Shown here: one piece after another, positions 45,676 through 54,861 of the stretch
Numbering within the stretch: the stretch's first letter is position 1
Layout: every line of letters begins with the position of its first letter
NCBI RefSeq assembly: GCF_026624755.1
Contig: NZ_JAPMXC010000011.1
Location: 1-64,000 of the forward strand
From: Robbsia betulipollinis
GTDB lineage: Bacteria; Pseudomonadota; Gammaproteobacteria; Burkholderiales; Burkholderiaceae
DNA: 64,000 nucleotides
Direction: 5' to 3'
Program-made: the position numbers and the translations under genes
The notes under the pieces: generated by a model
Seen by the model: only the letters and a program-made list of their open reading frames with translations
What the model was told of the DNA's origin: nothing
Database searches by the model: none

Positions 45676-45772
45676 GGTGTGGGTCGCATCCCGGCAAACC
45701 GTTGCCTGCGCCGCATGGTAGCCGCCGCGCGCGGTTCCGACAATTCGTTTGCGCGTCGCACGGCCGCGCGCG

Positions 45773-46732
45773 CTACGGCAGAGGTGGGGTCGGGGCATTC
45801 CAGGTGGCCGCGAAATCCGTCACGGTCCGCGCGAAACGGCACGCCGCCGGGTTCACCGCCTCGTGTTGCGTCACCAGGTGCAGGGGCGCGGTGAACGCCT
45901 GATCCTCGGCCACCGGGCAGTAGACCACGCTTTCCTGGTGATAGCGCTGCATCGACGCCGGCACCACGGTCACGCCCGCGCCCGTCGCGACCAGATTGAT
46001 GGCGGTCAGCATGCGCGGCACCTCGTGCCGCATCACCGGCGTGAAACCCCGGGCCTCGCAGGCACGAACGAAATCCGCATACATGCCCGGCGCGCCCGGG
46101 CGCCGCACGAAGATGAAGGATTCGTCGGCCAGCGCGGCCAGTGCGATCGGCGCGACGTCCTCCGTGCCCCCGGCGCCGGCACGCATGCCGCGCCGATGCG
46201 CCAGCCGGTGCCCCACGGGCAGCACCAGCACCATGCGCTCCTCGTGCAACAGGTCGAACCGCAGTTCGCCGGGAGTTTCGTTCGGTTTGCGCAGCATCGC
46301 CGCGTCGATCCTGCCGCGGCTCATCGCCTCGATGATCTCGGCGGCGTTGATCTCGTTCAGTTCGATGACGATGTCCGGATGGGCGGTCCGGAACGCGCGG
46401 ATCGCCGCCGGCGCGAGCGGATGAAAGGCCGCCGAACTGGTCAGCGCGATCCTTACCCGTCCGATATCGCCGTTCGCGATCCGGCGCGCGCTCTTGCCGC
46501 CCTCCTCCAGCTGCACGAAAACCGCGCGCGCGGTCTCGGCGAAGGCCGCCCCCGCCGGCGTCAGCTCGACGCCGCGCGGCAGGCGCCGGAACACCGCGAA
46601 ACCCAGCTCGGCTTCGAGTTCCTGGATCTGCTGCGACAACGGCGGCTGCTGGATATGCAGGCGCGCCGCCGCACGCGTGAACTGGCGCTCGTCCGCCACC
46701 GTCAGGAAATACCGCAGATGCCGCAGTTCCAT
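45773..46732 (-). CDS. LysR-family transcriptional regulator (BenM/CatM-like)
   Basis: A 319-residue LysR protein. The winged helix is MELRHLRYFLTVADERQFTR and HIQQPPLSQQIQELEAELGF, followed by FRRLPRGVELTPAG. The effector domain has VRIALTSSAAFHPLAPAAIR, INAAEIIEAMSRGRIDAAML and VVPASMQRYHQ. It resembles regulators of aromatic-acid catabolism. It is transcribed divergently from the MHS transporter gene and probably controls it. The TonB receptor gene lies 97 bp downstream on the same strand. Confidence 0.93.
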   Translation of the reverse strand: MELRHLRYFLTVADERQFTRAAARLHIQQPPLSQQIQELEAELGFAVFRRLPRGVELTPAGAAFAETARAVFVQLEEGGKSARRIANGDIGRVRIALTSSAAFHPLAPAAIRAFRTAHPDIVIELNEINAAEIIEAMSRGRIDAAMLRKPNETPGELRFDLLHEERMVLVLPVGHRLAHRRGMRAGAGGTEDVAPIALAALADESFIFVRRPGAPGMYADFVRACEARGFTPVMRHEVPRMLTAINLVATGAGVTVVPASMQRYHQESVVYCPVAEDQAFTAPLHLVTQHEAVNPAACRFARTVTDFAATWNAPTPPLP

Positions 46733-46774
46733 CGCCGTTCCTTATATTTTTTACGTATGGCAGCACGCGCCGAG

Positions 46775-46787
46775 ATGTATTTTACAT
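46775..46787. promoter_or_regulatory. Candidate LysR operator
   Basis: ATGTA-TTT-TACAT is a perfect 5-bp dyad lying midway between the divergent LysR and MHS transporter starts. It contains the T-N11-A core expected of LysR boxes. The placement suggests that one site serves both genes. Confidence 0.5.
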
Positions 46788-46845
46788 TTACCGATGCGCT
46801 TCGTAATCTGTATCCAAACCAATAAACCATGATGGCGGGAGACAC

Positions 46846-48234
46846 ATGCAGACAATGCTTCGTTCGGCCCACGCGGATCCGGCCAGCCCTGCGGGCGCCG
46901 ACGGCGCGGCGTCGCCCCCGCCCATCGTCCTCGGCGGCGCGCAGGTGCGGCGCGCGGTCATCGCCTCGGTGATCGGCAACGGGCTCGAATGGTTCGATTT
47001 CCTGATCTACGCCTATTTCGCCAAGATCATCGCGCACGTGTTCTTTCCGCTGGGCAATCCCTTCCTGTCCACCTCGCTGACCTTCGCGACTTTCGCCGTC
47101 GGATTCATCGTGCGCCCGCTGGGTGGCATCGCGATCGGCGCCTACGCGGACCGGGTGGGACGGCGCAAAACGCTATCGATGCTGATCCTGCTGATGGCGC
47201 TCAGCACGGTGCTGATGGGCGTGACGCCCTCCTACCGCAGCATCGGCATCGCGGCGCCGCTGCTGGTGCTGCTGGCGCGCGTGCTGCAGGGCTTGTCGGT
47301 GGGCGGCGAATTCGCGACGGCCGCCGCCATGCTGTCGGAATACGCGCCGCGCGGCAAGAAGATGTTCTACGGCAGCTTCCAGATGACCTCGCAGGCGATC
47401 GCGCTGGTGCTGTCCTCGGGCTTCGCCTACTTCCTCACGACGCATCTCGATCGGGCCGCGCTGGAAAGCTGGGGCTGGCGCATTCCCTTCCTGCTCGGCG
47501 CGGTGGTCGGGCCGGTGGGTTTCTACATCCGGCACAAGGTGGCGGAATCGCCCGAATTCGTCGCGCTGCGCGACCAGCAGGGCCATCGGACGCAGGCGCC
47601 CCGCGCATCGCTCGGGCGCTTTCTGCGCGAACGCGGCGACGCGGTGCTGTGCGCGATGGGCGTGATCATCGTCGGCGCCGCCACCAATTATCTGTGGCAT
47701 ACCTTCATGCCCTCGTATATCGAGCGGCAGTTGCATCTGCCCTTGAAGAACGCGCTGCTGGGCACCGCGGCGTCCGGGCTGGTCAGTCTGGCGGGGTATC
47801 CCCTCGCCGGCAAGCTGGCCGACCGCTTCGGCGCGTACCGGCTGTTCTTCCCGGTGGTGACGGTCTGGGTGCTGGCCGCCTATCCGCTCTTTCTGTGGGT
47901 ACTGGCCCATCCCACCCCGGAACGGGTGTTCGCCGCGCAGATGATGGCGACGGTGGTGCTCAGCCTGATGTCCGGGCCGCATCCGGGCATGCTCACGCAA
48001 CTCTTTCCCACCGCCACCCGTTCGACCGGCGTCGCGCTGGCGTACAACGTCGCGGTGACGCTGTTCGGCGGTCTCGCACCGCTGACGGTGTCGACGCTGA
48101 TCACTGTGACGGGCTCGAATTTCGTCCCTGCCTACTATCTCGTGTTCGCCGGCGTCGTGTCCCTGCTGCTGGTGGGTCTGACCCGTTCCGGACGCCGGCT
48201 GCGACGCGACCCGCACGCCCTGCCCCTGGACTGA
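46846..48234 (+). CDS. MHS-family MFS transporter
   Basis: A metabolite:H+ symporter of 462 residues with 12 helices. MHS family signs are RAVIASVIGNGLEWFDFLIY, VGFIVRPLGGIAIGAYADRV with GRRKTL, RVLQGLSVGGEFATAAAMLS and GWRIPFLLGAVVG. The family carries citrate, ketoglutarate, shikimate and aromatic acids. Substrate cannot be fixed. It is divergent from the LysR gene and followed 1 bp later by an alpha/beta hydrolase gene, which suggests uptake followed by hydrolysis of the same compound. Confidence 0.93.
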   Translation: MQTMLRSAHADPASPAGADGAASPPPIVLGGAQVRRAVIASVIGNGLEWFDFLIYAYFAKIIAHVFFPLGNPFLSTSLTFATFAVGFIVRPLGGIAIGAYADRVGRRKTLSMLILLMALSTVLMGVTPSYRSIGIAAPLLVLLARVLQGLSVGGEFATAAAMLSEYAPRGKKMFYGSFQMTSQAIALVLSSGFAYFLTTHLDRAALESWGWRIPFLLGAVVGPVGFYIRHKVAESPEFVALRDQQGHRTQAPRASLGRFLRERGDAVLCAMGVIIVGAATNYLWHTFMPSYIERQLHLPLKNALLGTAASGLVSLAGYPLAGKLADRFGAYRLFFPVVTVWVLAAYPLFLWVLAHPTPERVFAAQMMATVVLSLMSGPHPGMLTQLFPTATRSTGVALAYNVAVTLFGGLAPLTVSTLITVTGSNFVPAYYLVFAGVVSLLLVGLTRSGRRLRRDPHALPLD

Positions 48235-48235
48235 C

Positions 48236-49255
48236 ATGACCCTGGTTCCCGCCGCCGCGCCGCGCGCGCGCAATGAATACCCGGTGCGTGCCATCGGCCC
48301 CGAGCGCCTGCGCATCGCCACGCCGCACGGCGACGCGGTCGCACCGTTCTACCGGTCGACGGCACGCGGCGACGTCACGCGCATCGTGATCGTCCTGCAT
48401 GGCCGATTGCGCGATGCCGATGCCTATCTCGCTTCGGCGCAACGGGCGCTGGACGCGGCGGGTCCGTGCGCCGACGGCACTTTGTTGCTCGTGCCGCAAT
48501 TCCTGGCAAGCGCGGATATCGCCGCGCATGGTCTCACCGCTGACGTGCTGCACTGGGAATGGACTGCCTGGATGGGCGGCGACGATGCGCGTGGCCCCAC
48601 GTCGCTCAGTTCCTTCGACGTGCTCGACGCGCTGCTGGCCCGGTGCCTGGAGCCGGGGCGGCATCCGGCCTTGCGGGAGATCGTCGTCGCCGGCCATTCG
48701 GGGGGCGCGCAGGTCGCGCATCGCTACGCGATCGTCGGCCGCGCGGCGGCAGCCTGCCGGGCGCAGGGCCTGGCTGTGCGGTATGTGATCGCGAATCCCT
48801 CGTCATACGTCTATTTCGACGCCTTCCGGCCGTTTCCGGCAGGTCGCGGGGGCGACGCCTGTCCGGGGGTCGACGATTGGAAATACGGCGTGCGGCGCCC
48901 GCCGCGCTATGCCGCGCGGGCGGACTTCACCGTGCTCGCGCGGGCCTATGCACAAAGCGACGTGACGTACCTGCTGGGCGGAAACGACGACGACCCCGCG
49001 CACCAGGCGCTCGACCGCTCCTGCGCCGCGGCGGCGCAGGGCCCGCACCGGTTGGCCCGGGGCCGCGCGTACGTGGCCTACCTGCGGCGTCTGTTTCCAG
49101 GCAACCGTCATGTCTGCCGCGAGATTCCCGGCGTCGGCCACGACGGCGATGCGATGCTGGGCAGCGCGCCGGGCATTCTGGCGCTGTTCGGCGTAACGGT
49201 CGAAGCCGACCGGTTGGCGGCTCTGGGAACGGTCTCGACAGGAGCGGGGGACTGA
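48236..49255 (+). CDS. Alpha/beta hydrolase, probable partner of the MHS transporter
   Basis: A 339-residue hydrolase with the nucleophile elbow GHSGGAQ in REIVVAGHSGGAQVAHRYAI, an N-terminal strand IVIVLHGRLRDADAYLASAQ, the acid site in LLGGNDDDPAH and the His in IPGVGHDGDAM. It has no signal peptide. It begins 1 bp after the MHS transporter stop codon and is surely co-transcribed. It may hydrolyse an imported ester or amide. I do not recognise the exact family. Confidence 0.75.
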   Translation: MTLVPAAAPRARNEYPVRAIGPERLRIATPHGDAVAPFYRSTARGDVTRIVIVLHGRLRDADAYLASAQRALDAAGPCADGTLLLVPQFLASADIAAHGLTADVLHWEWTAWMGGDDARGPTSLSSFDVLDALLARCLEPGRHPALREIVVAGHSGGAQVAHRYAIVGRAAAACRAQGLAVRYVIANPSSYVYFDAFRPFPAGRGGDACPGVDDWKYGVRRPPRYAARADFTVLARAYAQSDVTYLLGGNDDDPAHQALDRSCAAAAQGPHRLARGRAYVAYLRRLFPGNRHVCREIPGVGHDGDAMLGSAPGILALFGVTVEADRLAALGTVSTGAGD

Positions 49256-49305
49256 CGGCGGGGCCCGCAGGGAGATCGCATGCGGCGCGCGCTCAGGCCT
49301 TTCGC

Positions 49306-50010
49306 TCAGCCCTTTTTCAGATGCGCCAGTTCGTCCAGTCCGCTGCCGCCGTCGGCATAGGCCTGCCTGAAGCTGTCGCGCTGCTGCCAGCGCTTCCAGA
49401 TCGCGTCCAGATGCTCGAAGCGCTCGTCGAGCGGCGTATTGTTCGCCGGGAATTTCGAGAAGGCGATCGCCACGCAGAGCGTGATGTCGGCGAATGTCGG
49501 CGCCGCGCCGCCCAGCAGCCATTCCCTTCCGTCGGACAGATGCCGGTCGACCAGGGCCGCATGCGCGAGCGCTTCCTTGCGGCAATGCTCGCCCCACTGC
49601 GGATTGCTGGTGAGTTCGAGCTTCGGTCCCAGACCCTGATGCATCACGTGGAACATCGTGACGATGCGGTACAGCACATGGGTCCAGATGCGGTTTTCCC
49701 ACATCGTGTCAAGGCCCTGTTCAAGCGCGGATTCGCCCATCACCTTTCGGCCCGGGAACCGTTGATCCAGGTAACGGATGACGCCGGCGGTTTCCGAGAG
49801 ATGGCTACCGTCTTCGAGCCGCAACGTCGGCGTTTCTCCCCAGGGATTGCGTTTGAGGTGCGGCCACTTGCGCTGGTCGCCGCCGGGCGCCATGTCGAGA
49901 ATCGTTTCCTCGAATTGATCGGCGATCCCCTTTTCATGGATGAAGAGGCGCAGGCGCTGCGGATTCGGAAAAGCGGACGGGGACGTAAACAACTGCATTT
50001 TTTCGGTCAT
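49306..50010 (-). CDS. Glutathione S-transferase-like protein
   Basis: A 234-residue GST. The N-terminal thioredoxin-like domain has LFTSPSAFPNPQRLRLFIHE and the glutathione motif LEDGSHLSETAGVIRYLDQR. The C-terminal helical domain has REWLLGGAAPTFADITLCVA. The GSH-activating residue is a Ser near 10 and not Tyr. Conjugation or reduction of a small electrophile is expected. The ATG at 50010 has a purine-rich site upstream, and an ATG two codons earlier is also possible. The gene is divergent from the sugar transporter. Confidence 0.9.
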   Translation of the reverse strand: MTEKMQLFTSPSAFPNPQRLRLFIHEKGIADQFEETILDMAPGGDQRKWPHLKRNPWGETPTLRLEDGSHLSETAGVIRYLDQRFPGRKVMGESALEQGLDTMWENRIWTHVLYRIVTMFHVMHQGLGPKLELTSNPQWGEHCRKEALAHAALVDRHLSDGREWLLGGAAPTFADITLCVAIAFSKFPANNTPLDERFEHLDAIWKRWQQRDSFRQAYADGGSGLDELAHLKKG

Positions 50011-50450
50011 GATCATTTCTCGCACGGAAACCCTTTCGATAGCAACCGGGATGCCTGCCCCGTATGCCGGCTCGCGCGATACCATGCGGCGCCTACAGGC
50101 CGCCCGGCGCGACGGGTTCGGTAGCGAAACACAATCTCTTGTAAGATAGCGTCCGATTCGCGCATGATCCGCCCGGCCTGCGATGCCAGCCCGGCGCGGC
50201 GTCTCCCGGCCGGCGCCCCACCGGCCTTGCCGGCCTCGTGTTCGGCCGTGGGTCAGGCCATGCGTGCCTCCCCCCGGGCACGGTACCGGCGAGCCCGATA
50301 CGTCGCCGATACCCTGCCCCGCCTGCGCCACTGCCCGACGCGCCCCGTCGCCATCGGGCGCCATCGCATCCGCGCCATTTCAACACGGTTCGTTCCGTCC
50401 ACCTCGAAGGAGGATCAGATCGCCGGCCTTGCCCGGCGAACAAGAGCACT
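50011..50450. other. Divergent intergenic region before the sugar transporter
   Basis: Over 400 bp without a recognisable gene. A very strong AAGGAGG lies at 50407-50413, but the transporter ATG is 37 bp farther, and no in-frame start is at the right distance from it. A perfect 6-bp stem CGCCGG/CCGGCG (50421-50436) lies between them. A weaker AAGAG precedes the ATG. The AAGGAGG may serve a short unnoticed frame or be unused. Confidence 0.4.
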
Positions 50451-51908
50451 ATGCAAACGCAAGTTAATAAAAAACCCGCCGGGTATATCGCATCCGACGC
50501 CGCCAACCGGGCGGAACAGGCCAAAAAAGACCGAGCCGGCCGACGCCGCGCGCACAAGTTCCTGCGGCGCGTCGCGCTGGTTTCCACCTTCGGCGGCCTG
50601 CTGTTCGGTTACGACACCGGCGTGATCAACGGCGCGCTCATCTACATGAGCGACGATCTGGGCCTCACGCCCTTCACCGAGGGCCTGGTCGCCAGTTCGC
50701 TGCTGCTGGGCGCGGCGCTCGGCGCGGTGCTCGGCGGACAGCTGGTGGACAGCCGCGGACGCCGCAACACCATCATCCTGCTGGCGGTGCTTTTCATGGC
50801 GGGCACCCTCGCCTGCACCTTTGCGCCGAACACCACGGTGATGGTGCTGTCGCGCTTCGTCCTCGGCATCGCCGTCGGCGGCGCGTCCGTCGCCGTACCC
50901 ACCTACCTTTCCGAGATGGCGCCGTCGTCGCGGCGGGGCAGCGTGGTCAACCAGAACGAGTTGATGATCGTGACCGGGCAACTGGTGGCGTTCACGTCGA
51001 ATGCCGCGCTCGGCAATTTCTTCGGTCACCAGCCCGGCATCTGGCGCTGGATGCTCGTGATCGCGACGCTGCCCGCGCTGGCGTTGTGGATCGGCATGCA
51101 ATTCCTGCCGCAAAGCCCCCGCTGGCTCGCCGCCCAGGGGCGTTTCGACGACGCGCTCGCCACGCTGCGCAAGGTCCGCACCCTGAGCCGCGCCCGCGTC
51201 GAACTCGCGGAAATCAAGAAAGCGGTCGAACAGGACGGCCGTCGCGAGCATGCCGGCTGGCAATCGCTGTCGACGCCGTGGGTGCGCCGCATCTTCGGCG
51301 TCGGCGTCGGCCTGGCGATCGTGCAGCAGATCACCGGCGTCAATTCGATCATGTACTACGGCACGCAGATCCTGACCGAATCCGGTTTCGGCCGTAACGG
51401 CGCATTGATCGCCAACATCTCGAACGGCGTGATCGCGGTCGCCGCGGCGCTCGTCGGCATGCGCCTGCTGAACCGCGTGGGACGTCGTCCGCTGCTGCTG
51501 GTGGGGCTCACCGGCTCGACCTGCGCGCTGTTGCTGATCGGCGTGCTGTCGCTGGCCCTGCCGCCGTCGACGCTGCGTGCGTTCAGCATCCTCGCGGCGA
51601 TGGGTCTGTTCCTGGCCTTCGTGCAGGGCACGATCTCACCGATCGTCTGGGTCATGCTGTCGGAGATCTTTCCGCTGTCGATCCGCGGTTTCGCGATGGG
51701 CGTGGCCACCTGCGCGCTGTGGCTGGAGAATTTCGTGATCGGCCTGTCGTTTCCGGTGGTGGTCAAATGGGTGGGCATCTCCTCGACCTTCTTCATCTTC
51801 TCCGCGATGGGGGTGGCCGCATTCCTGTTCGTCCTGCGTTTCGTGCCCGAAACCCGGGGACGCTCGCTCGAGGAAATCGAGGCGCAATTTCGCGGCGAGG
51901 CCGCGTGA
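50451..51908 (+). CDS. Sugar porter family MFS transporter
   Basis: A 485-residue H+-coupled sugar transporter like GalP/XylE/AraE. Diagnostic segments are STFGGLLFGYDTGVINGALI, the loop QLVDSRGRRNTI, LPQSPRWLAAQGRFDDALAT, QQITGVNSIMYYGTQIL, NRVGRRPLLLVG, WVMLSEIFPLSIRGFAMG and VPETRGRSLEEIEAQF. The N-terminus (40 residues) is basic and cytosolic. The sugar is not determined. It is not linked to a catabolic operon, though the ribose operon starts about 2 kb downstream. Confidence 0.94.
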   Translation: MQTQVNKKPAGYIASDAANRAEQAKKDRAGRRRAHKFLRRVALVSTFGGLLFGYDTGVINGALIYMSDDLGLTPFTEGLVASSLLLGAALGAVLGGQLVDSRGRRNTIILLAVLFMAGTLACTFAPNTTVMVLSRFVLGIAVGGASVAVPTYLSEMAPSSRRGSVVNQNELMIVTGQLVAFTSNAALGNFFGHQPGIWRWMLVIATLPALALWIGMQFLPQSPRWLAAQGRFDDALATLRKVRTLSRARVELAEIKKAVEQDGRREHAGWQSLSTPWVRRIFGVGVGLAIVQQITGVNSIMYYGTQILTESGFGRNGALIANISNGVIAVAAALVGMRLLNRVGRRPLLLVGLTGSTCALLLIGVLSLALPPSTLRAFSILAAMGLFLAFVQGTISPIVWVMLSEIFPLSIRGFAMGVATCALWLENFVIGLSFPVVVKWVGISSTFFIFSAMGVAAFLFVLRFVPETRGRSLEEIEAQFRGEAA

Positions 51909-52011
51909 TTTCCCGGATCGCGCACGAATCCGTATGATGCCGCCTGGAGCCGCACGCAGCGCGTGAACGCGTGCGGCAGGGTCACCCTCGCCAACCGCCA
52001 TCCGGTCAATC

Positions 52012-53349
52012 GTGTCGATCAACGCCGAACCCTTCCCCGCGCCGCGCCTGTCGCGCGCGGATTACCGCACCCTCGGACTGGCGGCGCTGGGCGGCTCGCT
52101 CGAAATCTACGATTTCATCGTCTTCGCGTTTTTCGCGACGACGCTGAGCCAGGTCTTCTTTCCACCGCACACGCCCGACTGGTTGCGCCTCGTCCAGACC
52201 TTCGGCATCTTCGCCGCGGGCTATCTGGCGCGGCCGCTGGGCGGCATCGTCATGGCGCATTACGCCGACCGGGGCGGACGCAAGAAGATGTTCGGCCTGA
52301 GCATCCTGATGATGGCCGTGCCCTGCCTGGCGATCGGCGTCATGCCGACCTACCGCGGCATCGGCGCCGCCGCGCCCCTGCTGCTGCTGGCGCTGCGCAT
52401 CGTGCAGGGCGCCGCGGTCGGCGGCGAGGTGCCCGGCGCCTGGGTCTTCGTCGCGGAGCACGCGCCGCTCGCGCGGCGCGGTACCGTGCTGGGCATTCTG
52501 CAGGCCGGCCTGACCCTCGGCTATTTGCTGGGCGCCCTGACCGCCGCCTGGCTGGCCCGCGTCTTTACGCCGGCCGAGATCGTCGACTACGCATGGCGCA
52601 TTCCCTTCCTGCTCGGCGGCGTCTTCGGCATGCTCGGCGTCTGGCTGCGCCGCTGGCTCAGCGAAACGCCCGTGTTCACGGCATTGCACGCACGCCGGCG
52701 GGATGCCATGCCCTATCCGGTTCTGGCGGTGCTGCGCGATCACCGGGCCGCCCTGCTGCCGGCGGTGATCCTCACCGGCGTGCTGACCGCGGCGGTCGTG
52801 ACATTGGTGGTGGTGACGCCCACGCTCCTGCAGCAGCGCTTCGGCATGTCCGCGAGCCGCGCCTTCGGCATGAGCGGCATCGCGATCGTCTTTCTCAACA
52901 TCGGCTGCGTGCTGGGCGGGCGCGTGGGCGACCGCATCGGCGCCTGGCGGGCCGTCGCGCTGTACAGCGCGCTGATGCCGCTGGGCATCGGCGTGCTGTA
53001 CGCGAGCCTGATCCACCACTGGCCCTGGCCTGGCGCCGCCTATGCGCTGGCCGGACTGAGTTGCGGGATCGTCGGCGTCGTGCCCGCGGCGATGGTGGGG
53101 CTGTTTCCGCCCGCGCTGCGCGTGTCGGGCATTTCGCTGACCTATAACACCGCGTATGCCGTGTGGGCCAGCACCACGCCGCTGCTGCTGATCGCGCTGA
53201 CGCCCTGGAGCGCGTGGAGTGGCGTCGCCTACTGCGCGGCGATGGGCGCGCTCGGATGCCTGACGGCGTGCATCGCGTCCGCCGCGCGACGGCACGCGGG
53301 CAGCGCGGACGATGCCGTGCCCGCGGTACGACCGAACGGTTCCGCCTGA
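52012..53349 (+). CDS. MFS transporter, MHS-like
   Basis: A 445-residue transporter with 12 helices that begins at GTG. MHS-like motifs are LAALGGSLEIYDFIVFAFFA, AGYLARPLGGIVMAHYADRG with GRKKM, RIVQGAAVGGEVPGAWVFVA and WRIPFLLGGVFGMLGVWLRR. It is related to the MHS transporter upstream but distinct, with a shorter N-terminus. Substrate unknown. The stop is followed within 53 bp by a long minisatellite, which could affect the mRNA end. Confidence 0.88.
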   Translation: MSINAEPFPAPRLSRADYRTLGLAALGGSLEIYDFIVFAFFATTLSQVFFPPHTPDWLRLVQTFGIFAAGYLARPLGGIVMAHYADRGGRKKMFGLSILMMAVPCLAIGVMPTYRGIGAAAPLLLLALRIVQGAAVGGEVPGAWVFVAEHAPLARRGTVLGILQAGLTLGYLLGALTAAWLARVFTPAEIVDYAWRIPFLLGGVFGMLGVWLRRWLSETPVFTALHARRRDAMPYPVLAVLRDHRAALLPAVILTGVLTAAVVTLVVVTPTLLQQRFGMSASRAFGMSGIAIVFLNIGCVLGGRVGDRIGAWRAVALYSALMPLGIGVLYASLIHHWPWPGAAYALAGLSCGIVGVVPAAMVGLFPPALRVSGISLTYNTAYAVWASTTPLLLIALTPWSAWSGVAYCAAMGALGCLTACIASAARRHAGSADDAVPAVRPNGSA

Positions 53350-53401
53350 CGCATTCGCTTGCCCGATTCGCCTGACTCGTCGGCCCCGTCCGCTTCGCTG
53401 A

Positions 53402-53560
53402 ATTCGCCTGCCCTCGATTCGCCTGCCCTCGATTCGCGCCTGCCCTCGATTCGCCTGCCCTCGATTCGCCTGCCCTCGATTCGCCTGCCCTCGATTCGCG
53501 CCTGCCCCCGATTCGCGCCTGCTCCCGATTCGCGCCTGCCCCCGATTCGCGCCTGCCCCA
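53402..53560. repeat. Minisatellite of ten 15/17-bp units
   Basis: ATTCGCCTGCCCTCG (15 bp) occurs five times. A 17-bp form with an extra GC (ATTCGCGCCTGCCCTCG, or CCCCG and CTCCCG endings) occurs at 53432 and from 53494 on. The array starts right after the MFS transporter and ends before the ribose promoter. Units are head to tail, with no spacers. It is the largest repeat array in the window and the only one whose units are not all multiples of three. Confidence 0.95.
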
Positions 53561-53690
53561 GCCGATGCGCCTGCTCGGCTGGATTCGCCCGATCGGCCAG
53601 GATCTTCGTCTGCCGTTCCGCGGTGGCCTGCATCCTTCCGCGATACCGCGGTGGTATCGATATCCATCCCGGGGCAGTGTTTTCCCTGTA

Positions 53691-53740
53691 TTGACGCACG
53701 CGCCGCTAAAGACGATTATCAGTTCCGCAAACGGTTGCGG
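53691..53740 (+). promoter_or_regulatory. Ribose operon promoter and LacI-type operator
   Basis: TTGACG (53691-53696), 17 bp and GATTAT (53714-53719) form a good sigma-70 promoter. Five bases on, CCGCAAACGGTTGCGG (53725-53740) is a dyad with 6-bp arms and a GCAA-N4-TTGC core, the classic LacI/PurR-family operator. It overlaps the expected start of transcription, so RbsR encoded in the same operon should repress here. The leader to rbsB is about 175 bases. Confidence 0.8.
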
Positions 53741-53901
53741 ATGCATTTTGCGGGCATTTTCCCATCAGATGAGAGGGGTGCCCGGCAGAAGCGCCACCCC
53801 CGACCGTGGCCCCGGCGATCAGAACGCCCGGCGCCGCGTGCCGCCTCGCAATCTCGCGCGACGGCCCGCGGCGCATCCAAAATCAAACAGGAGACGTTGC
53901 A

Positions 53902-54861
53902 ATGACCCATCTCGTCCGTCGTCGCGTGCTGGTTGCCGGTGTCGCCCTCGCCGCCGCCGCGCTGCTGCCCCTCACCGCCCAGGCACAGACCGCCGCTCAT
54001 AAGCCGCGCGTCGCGCTGATCATGAAATCGCTCGCGAACGAATTCTTCCTGACGATGGAAGACGGCGCGAAGGATTACCAGAAGACGCATTCGGCCGATT
54101 TCGATCTGATCTCGAACGGCATCAAGAACGAGACCGACACCAGCGCGCAGATCCGCATCGTCGAGCAGATGATCGTCTCGAAGGTCGACGCGATCGTGAT
54201 CGCGCCGGCGGATTCGAAGGCCATGGTGCCGGCGATCAAGAAAGCGGTGGACGCCGGCATCATCGTCGTCAACATCGACAACCGGCTCGACCAGGACGTG
54301 CTGAAGTCGAAGAACATCAAGGTGCCCTTCGTCGGCCCGGACAACCGCAAGGGCGCGAAGCTGGTCGGCGACTACCTCGCGAAAAACCTAAAGGCCGGCG
54401 ACGAGGTCGGCATCGTCGAAGGCGTCTCGACGACCACCAACGCACAGCAGCGCACCGCCGGCTTCAAGGACGCGATGGCCGCCGCGAAGGTGAAGGTCGT
54501 GTCGCTGCAATCGGGCGACTGGGAAATCGACAAGGGCAACGCGGTCTCGGCGGCGATGCTCAACGAGTATCCGAACCTGAAGGCGCTGCTGTGCGGCAAC
54601 GACAACATGGCGATCGGCGCGGTGTCGGCGGTGCGCGCCGCGGGCCGCGCGGGCAAGGTGACGGTCGTCGGGTACGACGACATCGCCGCGATCAAGCCGA
54701 TGCTGCAGGACGGCCGCGTGCTCGCCACCGCCGACCAGTTCGCGGCGAAGCAGGCGGTGTTCGGCATCACCACCGCGCTGACCGCGCTGCGCGATCACAA
54801 GAAGCAGAACGAACTGGCCGACATCGTCGAAACCCCGGTCGAGCTGGTGACGCGCAAATGA
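53902..54861 (+). CDS. rbsB: Ribose ABC transporter substrate-binding protein
   Basis: The 319-residue periplasmic protein has a signal peptide ending near AQA (28) and the RbsB-type two-lobe fold: KPRVALIMKSLANEFFLTME, DAIVIAPADSKAMVPAIKKA, GVSTTTNAQQRTAGFKDAMA, CGNDNMAIGAV and VGYDDIAAIKPMLQDGRVLA. It binds ribose or a related sugar. CAGGAG precedes the ATG. Its TGA overlaps the rbsA start (ATGATG). Confidence 0.94.
   Translation: MTHLVRRRVLVAGVALAAAALLPLTAQAQTAAHKPRVALIMKSLANEFFLTMEDGAKDYQKTHSADFDLISNGIKNETDTSAQIRIVEQMIVSKVDAIVIAPADSKAMVPAIKKAVDAGIIVVNIDNRLDQDVLKSKNIKVPFVGPDNRKGAKLVGDYLAKNLKAGDEVGIVEGVSTTTNAQQRTAGFKDAMAAAKVKVVSLQSGDWEIDKGNAVSAAMLNEYPNLKALLCGNDNMAIGAVSAVRAAGRAGKVTVVGYDDIAAIKPMLQDGRVLATADQFAAKQAVFGITTALTALRDHKKQNELADIVETPVELVTRK

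Noticed and set aside
45676-45772. TPP or other riboswitch before the TonB receptor
   Set aside because: No CTGAGA-type or other riboswitch core was found in the 97-bp leader on the coding strand.
53402-53560. CRISPR array
   Set aside because: Units are directly adjacent with no unique spacers, are only 15-17 bp, and no cas genes are near.
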